This document shows positions 43,460-53,238 of a DNA stretch of 64,000 nt, in pieces; positions within the stretch are counted from its first letter, which is position 1; every line of letters starts with the position of its first letter. Under the pieces are notes generated by a model. It saw only the letters and a list, made by a program, of their open reading frames with translations. It did no database searches and had not been told where the DNA came from. Both the position numbers and the translations under genes were made by a program. The stretch comes from Saccharibacillus soli. Its GTDB lineage: Bacteria > Bacillota > Bacilli > Paenibacillales > Paenibacillaceae. The stretch covers positions 248,001 through 312,000 of the forward strand of contig NIOB01000008.1 in the NCBI GenBank assembly GCA_002189105.1. The letters run 5' to 3'.

Positions 43460-43761
43460 ACTGCCTGGTGCCCTTTTATTCTCTGAGTTAGGACTTCTAT
43501 CCCCCTCGCCCTGACATTCATTCGCATTTCTCTACCTGCTGCGGCCTCCCTACGGTTATGAAATCAATCAGGGAGATGAAGCGTGAGGACTGCCCTTCTG
43601 TCGAATCGCCTAATAATTGGCGACTGAGCTTGGAAAACCTTTCAGGACAAGGGTTTTTGTCGCAAACGTTTTCTGTTTGAGCCTTTTACTCCTTTTGGAT
43701 ACTTGTGGTCAACATTCGTATATCATTTACCGAAATCGACATCTTTTTTATGTATTTTCCC

Positions 43762-43789
43762 TACAAGCTTAGGGGCTTTTTGCCGATAA
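43762..43789 (+). promoter_or_regulatory. SigD (flagellar sigma) type promoter of chemoreceptor 2
   Basis: -35 TACA (43762-43765), 16-bp spacer, -10 GCCGATAA (43782-43789, a perfect match to the Bacillus SigD -10). Transcription would begin near 43797, 50 nt before the TTG start. It fits motility control of the receptor. Confidence 0.65.
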
Positions 43790-43845
43790 TGGGAGTAGGT
43801 CTAACGCACCGAATCACCAAATACATAAATGGGGGAAGTGAGCGT

Positions 43846-45420
43846 TTGAACAATCTGGATCATGTCATTTATCAAAGAAACAAGATCGTCATGTGGCTGC
43901 TGTGGGGCGTCGCCCTGCTGCTGGGACCTGCGAGTTTAGGTCTTGGACTGCCCATGCAAATCGTGGGTGGATCATTAGTTGTCTTTGTCGCTGCCTTCAC
44001 CTGGCTCACTCTGCGCAAGAAAGCATTACATATTCTGCCTTATGCCGTAGCCATTTATACCGCTTTGTGTCAAGCCGCAGCACAGTTGGATAGTCTGAAT
44101 GTCATTTCTGCCCTGCTTCTTGCTGTACTGCTGCTGCTCTATCCGCGCTATCGCTATGTACTGATCTATTCCTCCCTTACGACGGTAGCCCTAGTTATCT
44201 CCTGGACGCGCGGCGTAGACTTTTTTGTTCCTCCCAGCCCGTTCATTTCGCTGGTCTTCAGCGCGATTTTGTTTGTCATCGTCTCTGCCATCGCCGTTCT
44301 GATCGGCGTGTTGAACGAGAAACTATTTACCAACCTGACCAAACAGCAGGAGCGCAGCGCCCTGGATGCGCAGCAGCTGGAGCATGTCTTCAATCAGATC
44401 AAATCGTCCGTAGACGAATTGAGCCGCTTCGCGCGCAAGTCCAAAGAAAATATTACGCTGAATGAATTGATTACCGGAGAAATCACCAATGCGTTCACCC
44501 AAGTGGCAAAAGGTGCGGAGACTCAAGCCGATAGCGTATCTGACATCTCGGATAAGATGTCCGCCAGCGATCATGAGATTGAAGGCGTTGTGCAGAACTC
44601 TTCCATCATGCGCGATCTCTCGGAACACACCGCCAATGTGACCCAGGAAGGCGCTGGTCGAATGGTGGAACTGCGCAATCAGATCGATCAAGTTTATTCC
44701 GTAATGAATGATACCGCACACGATATGGAATCGTTCCGTGAACAGAATCGGCAGATTGCCCAGATTCTATCGACCATCTCAGAGATCGCCAGCCAGACCA
44801 ACCTGCTTGCCTTGAACGCAGCTATCGAAGCTGCCCGTGCAGGAGAAGCCGGACGCGGATTTGCTGTGGTCTCGGACGAAGTGCGCAAGCTGGCCGAGCA
44901 TTCCAGGGAATCGGCGGAGCAGATAGGGGGCATCCTGAACGAACTTCAGGGCGGAACCGAACGCCTGATGAATCTGGTGCTGCGCGGTCGTTCCGCTGCG
45001 GAACAAGGCCAGGGAGCCGCTCAGCGTTCCGAAGCTGCATTGACCGAGATCAACGAGAACACGCATAAGCTGCTCGATCAGGCAAGTGAAGTCGAGAATC
45101 GTTCCGAGAAGATGAAGGTTTCTTCGCTTGAAGTCTCCACGCAGGCCGTAGCGATCTCGGCGGTGACTCAACAGACCAATGCCGCGATTGAAGAGATTCT
45201 GGCGGGAATGAGCGAACAGAAATATATCACCGGCCAGATGTCAGACAGCTTCTCTCAACTGGAGAAACTGATTGGCAGCCTTCAGGAGCTGACTACGCTC
45301 TCGGAGGAGAACAGCCGAGAGGAATCGGCCGCGCTCCCTGCACCCGAAGGCAAGAAAAAACGTCGGGTCAAGAATCAAGTCGAATCGCCAAAACAGGTAG
45401 AGGATTCGATCGCAGGATAA
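43846..45420 (+). CDS. methyl-accepting chemotaxis protein 2 (paralogue of the 14-15 kb receptor)
   Basis: 524 aa. It starts at TTG 43846 (GGGGAAGTGA upstream) as (M)[20 protein letters not shown], aligning with the first receptor's [17 protein letters not shown]. Six N-terminal helices, no large external domain, a coiled coil, and a signalling tip [40 protein letters not shown]-terminal tail is Lys/Glu/Ser-rich ([15 protein letters not shown]) with no NWETF-type tether. Codons upstream of the TTG precede the promoter and are not translated. Confidence 0.9.
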   Translation: MNNLDHVIYQRNKIVMWLLWGVALLLGPASLGLGLPMQIVGGSLVVFVAAFTWLTLRKKALHILPYAVAIYTALCQAAAQLDSLNVISALLLAVLLLLYPRYRYVLIYSSLTTVALVISWTRGVDFFVPPSPFISLVFSAILFVIVSAIAVLIGVLNEKLFTNLTKQQERSALDAQQLEHVFNQIKSSVDELSRFARKSKENITLNELITGEITNAFTQVAKGAETQADSVSDISDKMSASDHEIEGVVQNSSIMRDLSEHTANVTQEGAGRMVELRNQIDQVYSVMNDTAHDMESFREQNRQIAQILSTISEIASQTNLLALNAAIEAARAGEAGRGFAVVSDEVRKLAEHSRESAEQIGGILNELQGGTERLMNLVLRGRSAAEQGQGAAQRSEAALTEINENTHKLLDQASEVENRSEKMKVSSLEVSTQAVAISAVTQQTNAAIEEILAGMSEQKYITGQMSDSFSQLEKLIGSLQELTTLSEENSREESAALPAPEGKKKRRVKNQVESPKQVEDSIAG

Positions 45421-45792
45421 GGCAGATCGCCTAGCGTCCTACAGCCTAGTGGATCAGCAGCATCCCTTCCGCTCTCCCTTTAAGTGCTTCACTGCCAGTC
45501 ATGCCTCATCAGCTCGCCTCTTCCCGCCCAGCGGTGAGGAGGACGGGCTTTTTACTGATTCTCCCCTTTCCTCCCCATCCTATACAGGGAAAACATTAAT
45601 CTGGAAAAAATTATTGAAAAATAGGTCCAAAGATATTATTCTATAATTTGAAGAAGACTTATGTACTTGTTGATATAGCGCCTTGTCAATCTTTATCACT
45701 AACTCATTCATACTTATCGTCCTTTAGTCCCCTCCTTAATTGACTCTGCCGTCCGTCATTCGATGTTTTCAGCCTAGAGGAGGTCCTTTGGC
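45421..45792. other. intergenic region without recognised gene
   Basis: Holds a weak hairpin with a T-run (GCCC...GGGCTTTTT near 45527-45555) that may end the chemoreceptor transcript, and an A+T-rich stretch (about 45600-45660, TATTATTCTATAAT) that may carry the promoter of the FapA-like gene. No ORF with a ribosome site was seen. Confidence 0.4.
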
Positions 45793-47592
45793 ATGTCAGA
45801 AATATATGCCGTACCAAGAGAACAGCATGACCATACGGCTTCTCTGCCGGCAGATGGAAGCATTGGGATTCGTGAGGGTTCCCTGCATGTCTACGATCCA
45901 CATGAAGACGGCGCCTGTGCGGTGCTCATTCCCCTCCCGCCCATGCGGTGGTGGGTCAATGGGGTGGAACTGCAAGCCGCATCGCCGGTATCTTCAAGCG
46001 ACAGGATTGAATGGGAGCGTGCAGCCCAGCCTCTTTACGAGATCCAAGTCTCGCCTGATCGCATGAAAGCTTCCATTTGTGTCTTTGCCGAGGCGGAATA
46101 TGGCTGGAAGTTGGCAGACGCGCTGCCGTCTTCTTCCATGGCGCCCAAGGCAATTCCCAACCCTGACAAGATCATTCGCAAGCTTGAGATTGCGGAGATC
46201 ATGAGCGAGATCGGAAGACTGGGAATCCGTAAAAATCTCGATGTTTCCGCTGTTGTGCAAGCGCTTCAAGAAGCGCAGGGAACGTTCGTCCCTTTTGCCT
46301 TCGGTGAAGCCCCGATTCCCGGAGAAGATGCGGTACTTGAACTTTTTTTTGAAGAAAAAATTGAAAATGCCTTTGAAGAAGTGGGTGGGGCACTGGATTA
46401 CCGCAACCATCTGCGGATTCCATCGGTCCAGGCGGGCGAACCTCTGGCCAGGCTTCAACGATCAAGCCCAGGCAGTCCGGGCTTCGACGTCTATGGCGAG
46501 GTGATTCAGCCTCCTCCCGTTCGAGAGATTGAAGTGCGCGCTCGCCAGCATGTAGAGATGAGAGAAGAAGGGTTATTCGTCGCTACCAAAGCCGGGCGTC
46601 CCTGCGTCACAGGGGACTCCCTATGCGACCTGGATGTCTCGGACGCTTATGTGGTGGCTGGAGACGTAGACCTGAAGACCGGGCATATTATCTTCTCTGG
46701 TGATGTGACCATCCAGGGAAATGTGACCGACAACATGATCGTGGAATCGCTTGGAAATGTCTACATTTCGGGCGGCGTCTATCATTCCATGATTACAGCA
46801 GCCGGAAGTATCATCGTCCAGGGCAGTGTGATTAGCAGTCGGTTGTATTCCGGAAGCTTCGGCATCTCTTTCAATCGTCTCTTCCATCTGTCGGGACAGC
46901 TCAAAGACGAGATTGCCATGCTGTTTCAGGCCGCTCGCCTGCTCCAGGCCGAGACGGTTCGGCGGGGACAGACTGCACGTTTCGGCCAGGTGGTCCTGCT
47001 GCTGCTCAAGACCAAGTTCAAGAATATTCAGAACAATATCCGCGAACTGCTTCAGGTTCTGGTCACCGTGCAGCGCAGTACCGGCTCCGATTCCAATGAG
47101 TTTGCCGATTTGCTGAATCTGATGCTCTCCCCTGCCCAGATGATCGAGTTTCTGGACGAACAGCAGCTCCTGAAGCTTCAGGCCAATCTGGGACGTGAAC
47201 ATTCGTTTGTTCATGATATGCAGCAGGATGACTCGCATATTGAACTGTCACGGTGCCAGACCAGCACGGTCAAGTCCAATGGTGACATCCTGATTCATCG
47301 GGAAGGCGTTCTGCAAAGCGACCTGTATGCAAGCGGCTCCATCACATTTAAACATCCCTCCTCGGTCTGCCGGGGTTCCTGCCTGGAGGCGGAAGAAGCC
47401 ATTCTTGCCCGGACTGTCGGCAGCGCAGGCGGCGCCCCCTGCATCCTCCGGGCGAAGAACAAGATTCACGTCTACCGCATGTTTGAAGGCAAGATCAGCG
47501 TGGGTGGTTTGAATCGGGACATTTTCAGCCCCGTCCATGATTATACGTTTGGCTGCGGGGAGGCTGCGGCAGCCGCAGTCGCTTCCGGTTGA
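45793..47592 (+). CDS. FapA-family (DUF342) protein
   Basis: 599 aa. The core (about residues 140-520) matches FapA proteins: LDVSAVVQALQEAQGTFVPFAFGEAPIPGEDA, GFDVYGE, GLFVATKAGRPCVTGDSLCDLDVSDAYVVAGDVDLKTGHIIFSGDVTIQGNVTDN, then a right-handed beta-helix with SGGVYHSMITAAGSIIVQGSV and a long helix (about 370-440). The N-terminal about 110 residues are a less common region. FapA proteins are often polymer- or membrane-associated, but their role is unclear. Strong AGAGGAGGT 10 nt before ATG. Confidence 0.88.
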   Translation: MSEIYAVPREQHDHTASLPADGSIGIREGSLHVYDPHEDGACAVLIPLPPMRWWVNGVELQAASPVSSSDRIEWERAAQPLYEIQVSPDRMKASICVFAEAEYGWKLADALPSSSMAPKAIPNPDKIIRKLEIAEIMSEIGRLGIRKNLDVSAVVQALQEAQGTFVPFAFGEAPIPGEDAVLELFFEEKIENAFEEVGGALDYRNHLRIPSVQAGEPLARLQRSSPGSPGFDVYGEVIQPPPVREIEVRARQHVEMREEGLFVATKAGRPCVTGDSLCDLDVSDAYVVAGDVDLKTGHIIFSGDVTIQGNVTDNMIVESLGNVYISGGVYHSMITAAGSIIVQGSVISSRLYSGSFGISFNRLFHLSGQLKDEIAMLFQAARLLQAETVRRGQTARFGQVVLLLLKTKFKNIQNNIRELLQVLVTVQRSTGSDSNEFADLLNLMLSPAQMIEFLDEQQLLKLQANLGREHSFVHDMQQDDSHIELSRCQTSTVKSNGDILIHREGVLQSDLYASGSITFKHPSSVCRGSCLEAEEAILARTVGSAGGAPCILRAKNKIHVYRMFEGKISVGGLNRDIFSPVHDYTFGCGEAAAAAVASG

Positions 47593-47665
47593 TCCAACTG
47601 GAGCGGCTGGACTGGACTTGTTCTGAACTGAACGGACGATCACATGCAGCGCCGTCACGGTATGC

Positions 47666-47701
47666 AAAAAGGCAGCGAAGACTCATCTTCGCTGCCTTTT
47701 T
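47666..47701. terminator. bidirectional intrinsic terminator
   Basis: AAAAAGGCAGCGAAGA (47666-47681) with its complement TCTTCGCTGCCTTTTT (47686-47701), 4-base loop; between the convergent fapA-like and xtp genes. Confidence 0.92.
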
Positions 47702-47772
47702 ATTCGTGTTCAATGGCCTGTCCGAGCCGAAAATTCGGGTGTCACGTCCAAAATGTACTTACTGCGTGACCC

Positions 47773-48414
47773 TCAGTTCAGGCTGCCGTTCAGCTTCGTG
47801 AGCAGCTTCGCAAGCGCCGCGCCCCGATGACTGATCTGCTGTTTTTCTTCCACACTGATTTCGGCCATCGTCCGCTCATACTGCGGCACGTAGAAGAGGG
47901 GATCATAGCCAAACCCACCCTGTCCCGCTGTCTCCGAGGTAATCCAGCCTTCAACCTCGCCTTCCGATTCCACAGAGCGCCCTGTCGCCGGATCATACAG
48001 AGCAAGAGCACAGACAAATCGAGCCGGACTGAGCAGCGGTTGTTCCGTGTCGTCGCCCTGACGAAGCCGGATGAGTTCGTCCAGCAGTTTGGCATTGTTG
48101 GCGGCATCGTTGCCATGTTCCCCCGCATAACGAGCCGAATAGATACCCGGTGCGCCATCCAGCAGCTCCACGCACAGACCGGAGTCATCTGCCAGAACCG
48201 CCAGATTCAGAAAGTCTCCGATCTCCTTAGCTTTTTTATACGCATTTTCCGCAAAGGTATGACCGTCTTCCACGACTTCGGGAGCTTCCGGGTATTCATG
48301 CAGGCTGCGTACTTCCTTGCCCAGCGGTGCCAACGCATGACGGAATTCCCGTACCTTGCCCATATTGCGGGTTGCCACTACGACAATGCTGCTTGACCCT
48401 GCCGCTTCGCTCAT
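47773..48414 (-). CDS. XTP/dITP diphosphatase (RdgB/HAM1 family)
   Basis: 213 aa, standard length. Family motifs: [14 protein letters not shown] (NTP binding), [48 protein letters not shown] and SHRGAAL. It hydrolyses non-canonical purine nucleoside triphosphates to monophosphates to keep them out of DNA. Its ATG overlaps the rph stop by 4 bp (ATGA), the usual rph-xtp arrangement of Bacillota. Confidence 0.95.
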   Translation of the reverse strand: MSEAAGSSSIVVVATRNMGKVREFRHALAPLGKEVRSLHEYPEAPEVVEDGHTFAENAYKKAKEIGDFLNLAVLADDSGLCVELLDGAPGIYSARYAGEHGNDAANNAKLLDELIRLRQGDDTEQPLLSPARFVCALALYDPATGRSVESEGEVEGWITSETAGQGGFGYDPLFYVPQYERTMAEISVEEKQQISHRGAALAKLLTKLNGSLN

Positions 48415-49169
48415 GCCAATCCTCCGATCTCATGGTTGCCGATCTTTAGTGCATGTAAACCCAATGCTTCCTTTTGAACAAAGATCATCTGCTGAACGCC
48501 CATCTCACCCAGTTCCAGCATCCCATTCAACTCGCTTCGACTGAAGGGCCGCTCTTCTCCTGTTCCTTGCAGCTCGACGAACTCGCCTGCGCCGGTCATG
48601 ACCACATTCATGTCAACCGCTGCATGGCTATCCTCGTCATAGCAGAGATCCAGCAGCGCTTCGCCGTCAACCACGCCCACGCTGACCGAAGCCAGGAAGT
48701 CGGTAATGGGGTAACGTTTGAGCTTGCCTTGGGCTTCCAATTTGTTGACTGCCAGACACATGGCGACAAAGGCGCCGGTGATCGAAGTCGTTCGTGTGCC
48801 GCCGTCCGCCTGAATCACATCGCAGTCCACCGTGATGGTCCGCTCCCCAAGTGCCTGAAGATCGACTACCGAACGCAGAGCGCGAGCGATCAGACGCTGA
48901 ATCTCCATCGTCCGTCCGCCCAGCTTGCCCTTGGCCGATTCACGGATGTTGCGGGTATGCGTCGCACGCGGCAGCATGGAATACTCCGCCGTCACCCAAC
49001 CTCTTCCCTGACCTTTCATAAAAGGAGGTACCTTCTCTTCGATCGTCGCGTTGCAGATGACTTTTGTGTCGCCTACTTCGATCTGAACCGAACCTTCTGC
49101 ATACTTGTTGGTGTTAATCTCAATCTTGACCGGGCGAATCTCGCCTGGTTTTCTGTCCGTCCTGCTCAA
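48411..49169 (-). CDS. rph: ribonuclease PH
   Basis: 252 aa. RNase PH core: [59 protein letters not shown], with the phosphate-binding GxR region [28 protein letters not shown] and [22 protein letters not shown]. It trims 3' ends of tRNA precursors using phosphate. Start is TTG at 49169 with GGGAGGA 8 nt upstream. Operon with xtp; the gerM gene often found before rph is not here. Confidence 0.96.
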   Translation of the reverse strand: MSRTDRKPGEIRPVKIEINTNKYAEGSVQIEVGDTKVICNATIEEKVPPFMKGQGRGWVTAEYSMLPRATHTRNIRESAKGKLGGRTMEIQRLIARALRSVVDLQALGERTITVDCDVIQADGGTRTTSITGAFVAMCLAVNKLEAQGKLKRYPITDFLASVSVGVVDGEALLDLCYDEDSHAAVDMNVVMTGAGEFVELQGTGEERPFSRSELNGMLELGEMGVQQMIFVQKEALGLHALKIGNHEIGGLA

Positions 49170-49377
49170 TTTGTTGTCCTCCCGTATTCGCCTTCACGAC
49201 GTTTCGTTCCCCTCATTTTAGCAAAATCACCCGCATAACGCACATGACAAACGGATTTCGGCGGGATTTTGATTCAGGAGCGTCGAATATGTACAGATGT
49301 TAGGTATATGGAACAGAGGATTCATCTGAATACCTCCAACCTGATCCGACTTATTTTACGAATCCGAGGTGACCATC

Positions 49378-49974
49378 ATGCAGACTCCTGAACAACCGAC
49401 TCCCAAAGAAGAAAAAATGGGAATTCCCGAACGCCAGGCTTATTCGCTTAACAGCCGCAAAGTAGCCGAAGCGACACGAAGCTGGCTGCAGCAGCGGGGC
49501 GTGAAAATCGAAGAAATCGCCGAACTGGTCATGTTTTTGCAGAAAAAATATTACCCGAATCTCACGATGGAAGAGTGTATCCACAACGTGGAAAAGGTCC
49601 TCGAAAAACGTGAAGTCCAAAATGCGGTGTTGACCGGCATCCAGTTGGATGTACTCGCTGAAGAGGGCAAGCTGCTCTCCCCGCTTCAAGAAATGATTAA
49701 AAATGACGAAGGACTGTACGGCGTCGATGAAATCCTCGCCCTGTCCATCGTCAATGTATATGGCAGCATCGGATTGACCAATTTCGGTTATGTAGACAAA
49801 TTAAAACCAGGGGTGCTGGAACGACTGAACGACAAAAGCCTCGGTCCCGTTCACACCTACCTGGACGACATTGTTGGAGCCATCGCTTCAGCGGCCAGCA
49901 GCCGCATCGCCCATAATAAGCAAAGTGAACGTGAAGTGGATATTGAGCTGCCCAAGGAGCCGGGACAGGACTAA
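49378..49974 (+). CDS. phosphatidylglycerophosphatase A-related protein (YutG-like)
   Basis: 198 aa. Matches the short YutG/PgpA-like family of Bacillota: SRKVAEATRSWLQQRGVKIEEIAELVMFLQKKYYPNLTMEECIHNVEKVLEKREVQNAVLTGIQLD, then GLYGVDEILALSIVNVYGSIGLTNFGYVDKLKPG. It has no transmembrane helices, unlike E. coli PgpA. I chose ATG at 49378 after GAGGTGA. The function of the soluble branch is not firmly known. Confidence 0.85.
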   Translation: MQTPEQPTPKEEKMGIPERQAYSLNSRKVAEATRSWLQQRGVKIEEIAELVMFLQKKYYPNLTMEECIHNVEKVLEKREVQNAVLTGIQLDVLAEEGKLLSPLQEMIKNDEGLYGVDEILALSIVNVYGSIGLTNFGYVDKLKPGVLERLNDKSLGPVHTYLDDIVGAIASAASSRIAHNKQSEREVDIELPKEPGQD

Positions 49975-50029
49975 TCCTGCCCTCGCCCTACAGATTGCAG
50001 CTGCTTGTACCAGGGGCGCCGGGATCGCA

Positions 50030-50800
50030 CTAACGTGCAAATAATCCCCGGCGTCTTCTTCTGCGGTAAAAAGGTTCACAATCTGCCGCAAAATAATGCT
50101 CCAGCCCGCTTGTTCCATCCAGCCTCAGAAAATCAACCGGTGGATCAGGCACACGCGCCGTGGATGCTCTCCGTCCGGCAGCCCGGATCACCTCTTCCCA
50201 ATTGCCTTCCGCTTCCACAGCAATCAGCGTATGCGGCGGCTCTCCTGTGACCGGATTGTAATAATGGGCGTTGTAAGCCAGCTTCACCCCTGGCAGTTCG
50301 CTAAATACCTCCGTCAATTCCTCCAGCAGCTCATTCGGTTCATTCGCGGGACGACCGATCATCATCTGCGTCTCCCGTTCAATGGTATAGGTCTGCGGTA
50401 CACCAGACAAACGGCCATCCAGTATGGCCTCAATCTCCTCGGCAGGGAATGATTTTCCGACCTCTCCCCCCGGATTCAACCACACATCCGACCCGCGCAC
50501 CAACTCGAATAAATCCATCGCGTTGACCGATAGATAGCGCATCTCCCGATCAATGAACTGCTGAAGACTCTCAAGCGAGCTGAACACGGGAATATAGGAT
50601 TTCCCTTCTACCTCTACACTTGGCAGACGTACGGTTGTCTTGTGCTTCAACATCCCCCCGGATGTCGGAACGTCCCCGCCCATATGCAAGGTATACAGCT
50701 CCGAACGCCGAAGCTCCTCGTAGAAGTCCACTCGCCGAGCCGGGTCCTCCACAGCCGCAGCCAGCGCATATTCGAGTTTGTTTCGAGGTTTAAACCCCAT
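50030..50800 (-). CDS. SseB-family protein
   Basis: 256 aa. N-terminal SseB domain (about 10-120: LEYALAAAVEDPARRVDFYEELRRSELYTL, YIPVFSSLESLQQFI, AMDLFELVRGSDVWLNPGGEVGKSFPAEEI) and a C-terminal SseB_C domain (about 135-245: ETQMMIGRPANEPNELLEELTEVFSELPGVKLAYNAHY). Named for enhanced serine sensitivity in E. coli, activity unknown. ATG at 50800 with AAAAGGAGGAGG upstream. Ends in an Arg run (RRRRRRGLFAR). Confidence 0.85.
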   Translation of the reverse strand: MGFKPRNKLEYALAAAVEDPARRVDFYEELRRSELYTLHMGGDVPTSGGMLKHKTTVRLPSVEVEGKSYIPVFSSLESLQQFIDREMRYLSVNAMDLFELVRGSDVWLNPGGEVGKSFPAEEIEAILDGRLSGVPQTYTIERETQMMIGRPANEPNELLEELTEVFSELPGVKLAYNAHYYNPVTGEPPHTLIAVEAEGNWEEVIRAAGRRASTARVPDPPVDFLRLDGTSGLEHYFAADCEPFYRRRRRRGLFAR

Positions 50801-50916
50801 GCTCCTCCTCCTTTTCATCGCGTCGTACCTGACCCCCAACCCCGCAGCTTTCGCTATCAGATTTTCGCCAAAAAAAGGTTGCCTTGCATACTTTATACCC
50901 GTTTGCTGCCTGAATC

Positions 50917-50951
50917 AAAAAAAGGACTTCCCAAAATAGGGAAATCCTTCT
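50917..50951 (-). terminator. intrinsic terminator after the small acidic ORF
   Basis: On the minus strand AAGGATTTCCC pairs with GGGAAGTCCTT, followed by a T7 run. Confidence 0.75.
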
Positions 50952-51016
50952 CAAGTCCTGCATCCCGAATACCTTCAGCAGCGAATCGTACATCCGGTCC
51001 CAATCTCCTGCTGCAA

Positions 51017-51169
51017 TTACACCGACTTTCTCTCAGCTTCTTCATCTTCACGAATACTGACTTCCTCGAAGCCGTCGTCCCGGGGTCCTACATATCCTCG
51101 CAGCACATCATCATAATAATCGTCATAATCATACCAGTCTTCATAAAGGTCGGATTTTTTCTCCAGCAT
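51017..51169 (-). CDS. small acidic protein (50 aa), unknown function
   Basis: A 50-residue ORF with a strong ribosome site (AAGGAGGAG, 6-7 nt before ATG at 51169). It is very acidic and Tyr-rich at the start (LYEDWYDYDDYYDDVLRGYVG) with a charged tail (EVSIREDEEAERKSV). No transmembrane segment and no known family. A terminator follows. The start signal and the terminator make it a likely real gene. Confidence 0.65.
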   Translation of the reverse strand: MLEKKSDLYEDWYDYDDYYDDVLRGYVGPRDDGFEEVSIREDEEAERKSV

Positions 51170-51226
51170 CGAGATCTCCTCCTTCTCTTGACGTCAGGCT
51201 GCCAAATCCGATGATTTGGTCCTGCG

Positions 51227-51406
51227 CTAAGGTTGCGGAAACGTACGAAAGGAATCCATCGAATCTTTCGTTTCGTTACCGTTATGAAGTCTTGCCGTAC
51301 GAATTTCTGCGATATGCAGTCTTTCAATATCAGGTGTTTCTACGGCCAGAATACCAGTGACCTGCACGATCGTCAAAAAGCCTCTTCCCTCGTTTTCGAC
51401 GCTCAT
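51227..51406 (-). CDS. possible small protein (59 aa)
   Basis: An open frame starting ATG at 51406 (MSVENEGRGFLTIVQVTGILAVETPDIERLHI...) with protein-like composition. It lacks a good ribosome site: the DNA upstream is the terminator hairpin of the copper-amine-oxidase-domain gene. It would be co-directional with the acidic ORF 57 bp downstream. Listed with low confidence. Confidence 0.3.
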   Translation of the reverse strand: MSVENEGRGFLTIVQVTGILAVETPDIERLHIAEIRTARLHNGNETKDSMDSFRTFPQP

Positions 51407-51411
51407 ACGCA

Positions 51412-51451
51412 ATAAAGCCGCAGTACCCCTGAATAAAGCGGGCACTGCGGC
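51412..51451 (-). terminator. intrinsic terminator after the copper-amine-oxidase-domain gene
   Basis: GCCGCAGTACCC (51417-51428) and GGGCACTGCGGC (51440-51451), one mismatch, then TTTATT on the minus strand. Confidence 0.75.
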
Positions 51452-51510
51452 AAATATGACGCTTTTACATGGAAATGCTTGTACAGTTCAGAAAGATAGG
51501 GGAAGGAGCT

Positions 51511-53238
51511 TTACATCGACTTGGTGAGCGTAATCATCCAGTTGCCGCTATCCACCTTGAAGTCCCAGCCCAGCAGACCGGTGATAAAGCGCAGTGGTAC
51601 AACTGTACGGCCGTTTTCATCTGCGAAGACTTTATGGCCGATCGCCTGTCTCTTGCCGTTCACTTCCATGAAGTCTTTGCCCAGCCAGAATTTCAGCGTA
51701 TCCTTTCCGGCCATAACTGTAACCTGGTTGGCTTTTTTATCCCACTTCACGTTGGCGCCGATGCCTTCGCTCAGGAAGCGCAGCGGTACATAAGTGGTGT
51801 TATCCCATACGCGAGGCATCGTGTCCATCTTGGTCGTCTTGCCGTTCAGCGTCAGGTTCGGGCTGCCGATCTGCATCTTCACCGTCATCATGGATGGCGC
51901 AGGAGCTGGTGTAGGTGTAGGCGTCGGAGCCGGGGTTGGCGTTGGAGCCGCTTCCTGGAACTTCGAGTTGAACTGATCGACAATGGCACCACTCAGCAGT
52001 TTGCCTACGCCGAACATCAGGGCATAACCTTCACGTTCAGTCTTGTACGAACCGGTGTAGTTTTTGGCTGCATACTGGTCCAGTACCTGCTGTACTTGAT
52101 TTTCATGCGTAGTCAGTCCTTGCAGAGCGCCCGCTTCCGGAATACGTCCTTCAGTAGCCGTGCTCAGGAACGCCGCCATTTCTTTGGTAAATTTAGTGAT
52201 TTGGGCTTTGGCTGCCGTGATGGCTGCCTGATCGCCGCTCTTCACAGCCGTTACATACTGCGCTTGGACGTTAATGTGATCCGTTGTCCAGAGCTTCTCG
52301 AACTGATCGGCTCCCGCTTGACCATAGACCGAAGCGATGGCAGCCTTGAAGTCTTTGGTGTTCGCTGCTTCTGTCGTCACCAGAGCGCTGCTGCTGGCAG
52401 ACATGCCGTCATACTGCTCCTGCATTTGCAGAGTTGCCAGGGCAAAGTGCTCTGCGAACAGGTGATTCAGCGCCGAACGCAGGTCGCCGGCTTTGGTGTC
52501 GGGTCTTGTGTTCTGGAATTTCTCAGGCATTTGCGTAGTGATTGCTGTGGACAGCGCCTTACTGATCGTGAACATCTCGTTCAGGCCTTCACGGTAAGCC
52601 ATGTATGCACCCGCATAGTCGCCGGCTACATATTTATCGAACGCTGCCTGTACTTGATCCTCATGCAGGCGGATGACTTTTTCTGCTGTCGCCTGTGGCA
52701 AGTTGCCACCGGTTGCAGTTCCCAGGAATGCGGAGAATTCTTTGACGAATTTCTCAACGTTGGCCTCAGCGGTTTGACGAGCAGCCATGTCTTTGGACTT
52801 CGTGGCTTTTACCAGATCGTCGGTATATTTGTTATGGGCGCGGAAGATACGTCCGAATTCATCCGCTCCAGCCTTGCCGTAAAGCGATTCGATCGCTGGC
52901 AGCATGTCGAGTGCGTTCTGGTCAAGTGCCTGGTAAGCTGCTGCTGCATCCGGCGAACCTTCGTAGGCTTTAATCATGGCATCGACAGCCAGTTGATAGT
53001 GCTCGGAGAGCAGGTTGTCCAGCGCCGCTCTCAGCTCAACCGCTGGTGTGTCGATGGTGGCTTTCATGGTAGCAGCTTGCGCGGTCATCGCAGGCATGTT
53101 CGTCGCGGCTGCGGCTTGTACCGGAGCAGCTCCCGCTACTGTAGGAACAACCAAAGCCAGGCCCAGTACCGGAATCGCCAATTTCTTCATTCCATACTTC
53201 TTCGATTCGAGATTCTTCACATTGAACATTTTAAACAT
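51511..53238 (-). CDS. exported protein: two His-containing helical repeats plus copper-amine-oxidase N-domain
   Basis: 575 aa. The signal peptide begins late (KKLAIPVLGLALVVPTVAGA, about residues 18-45). Two helical domains of about 185 residues are duplicates (about 66-235 and 250-425). Each has three His at matching places: His80/135/192 and His264/321/378. A Pro/Thr linker (about 430-449) leads to a copper amine oxidase N-terminal-like domain (about 455-575; TYVPLRFLSEGIGANVKWD and RTVVPLRFITGLLGWDF), a module common in secreted paenibacillus proteins, probably for wall or polymer contact. GGAGGGA precedes the ATG. Function unknown; the His pattern suggests metal or heme binding. Confidence 0.82.
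   Translation of the reverse strand: MFKMFNVKNLESKKYGMKKLAIPVLGLALVVPTVAGAAPVQAAAATNMPAMTAQAATMKATIDTPAVELRAALDNLLSEHYQLAVDAMIKAYEGSPDAAAAYQALDQNALDMLPAIESLYGKAGADEFGRIFRAHNKYTDDLVKATKSKDMAARQTAEANVEKFVKEFSAFLGTATGGNLPQATAEKVIRLHEDQVQAAFDKYVAGDYAGAYMAYREGLNEMFTISKALSTAITTQMPEKFQNTRPDTKAGDLRSALNHLFAEHFALATLQMQEQYDGMSASSSALVTTEAANTKDFKAAIASVYGQAGADQFEKLWTTDHINVQAQYVTAVKSGDQAAITAAKAQITKFTKEMAAFLSTATEGRIPEAGALQGLTTHENQVQQVLDQYAAKNYTGSYKTEREGYALMFGVGKLLSGAIVDQFNSKFQEAAPTPTPAPTPTPTPAPAPSMMTVKMQIGSPNLTLNGKTTKMDTMPRVWDNTTYVPLRFLSEGIGANVKWDKKANQVTVMAGKDTLKFWLGKDFMEVNGKRQAIGHKVFADENGRTVVPLRFITGLLGWDFKVDSGNWMITLTKSM

Noticed and set aside
50016-50054. Terminator for the PgpA-like gene
   Set aside because: An imperfect GCCGGG/CCCCGGC stem exists but lies mostly inside the 3' end of the convergent SseB-like gene and has no T-run.
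50790-50993. 67-codon minus-strand ORF between the acidic ORF and the SseB-like gene
   Set aside because: It crosses the terminator at 50917-50951 and overlaps the SseB start; a weak GGAG site alone is not enough.
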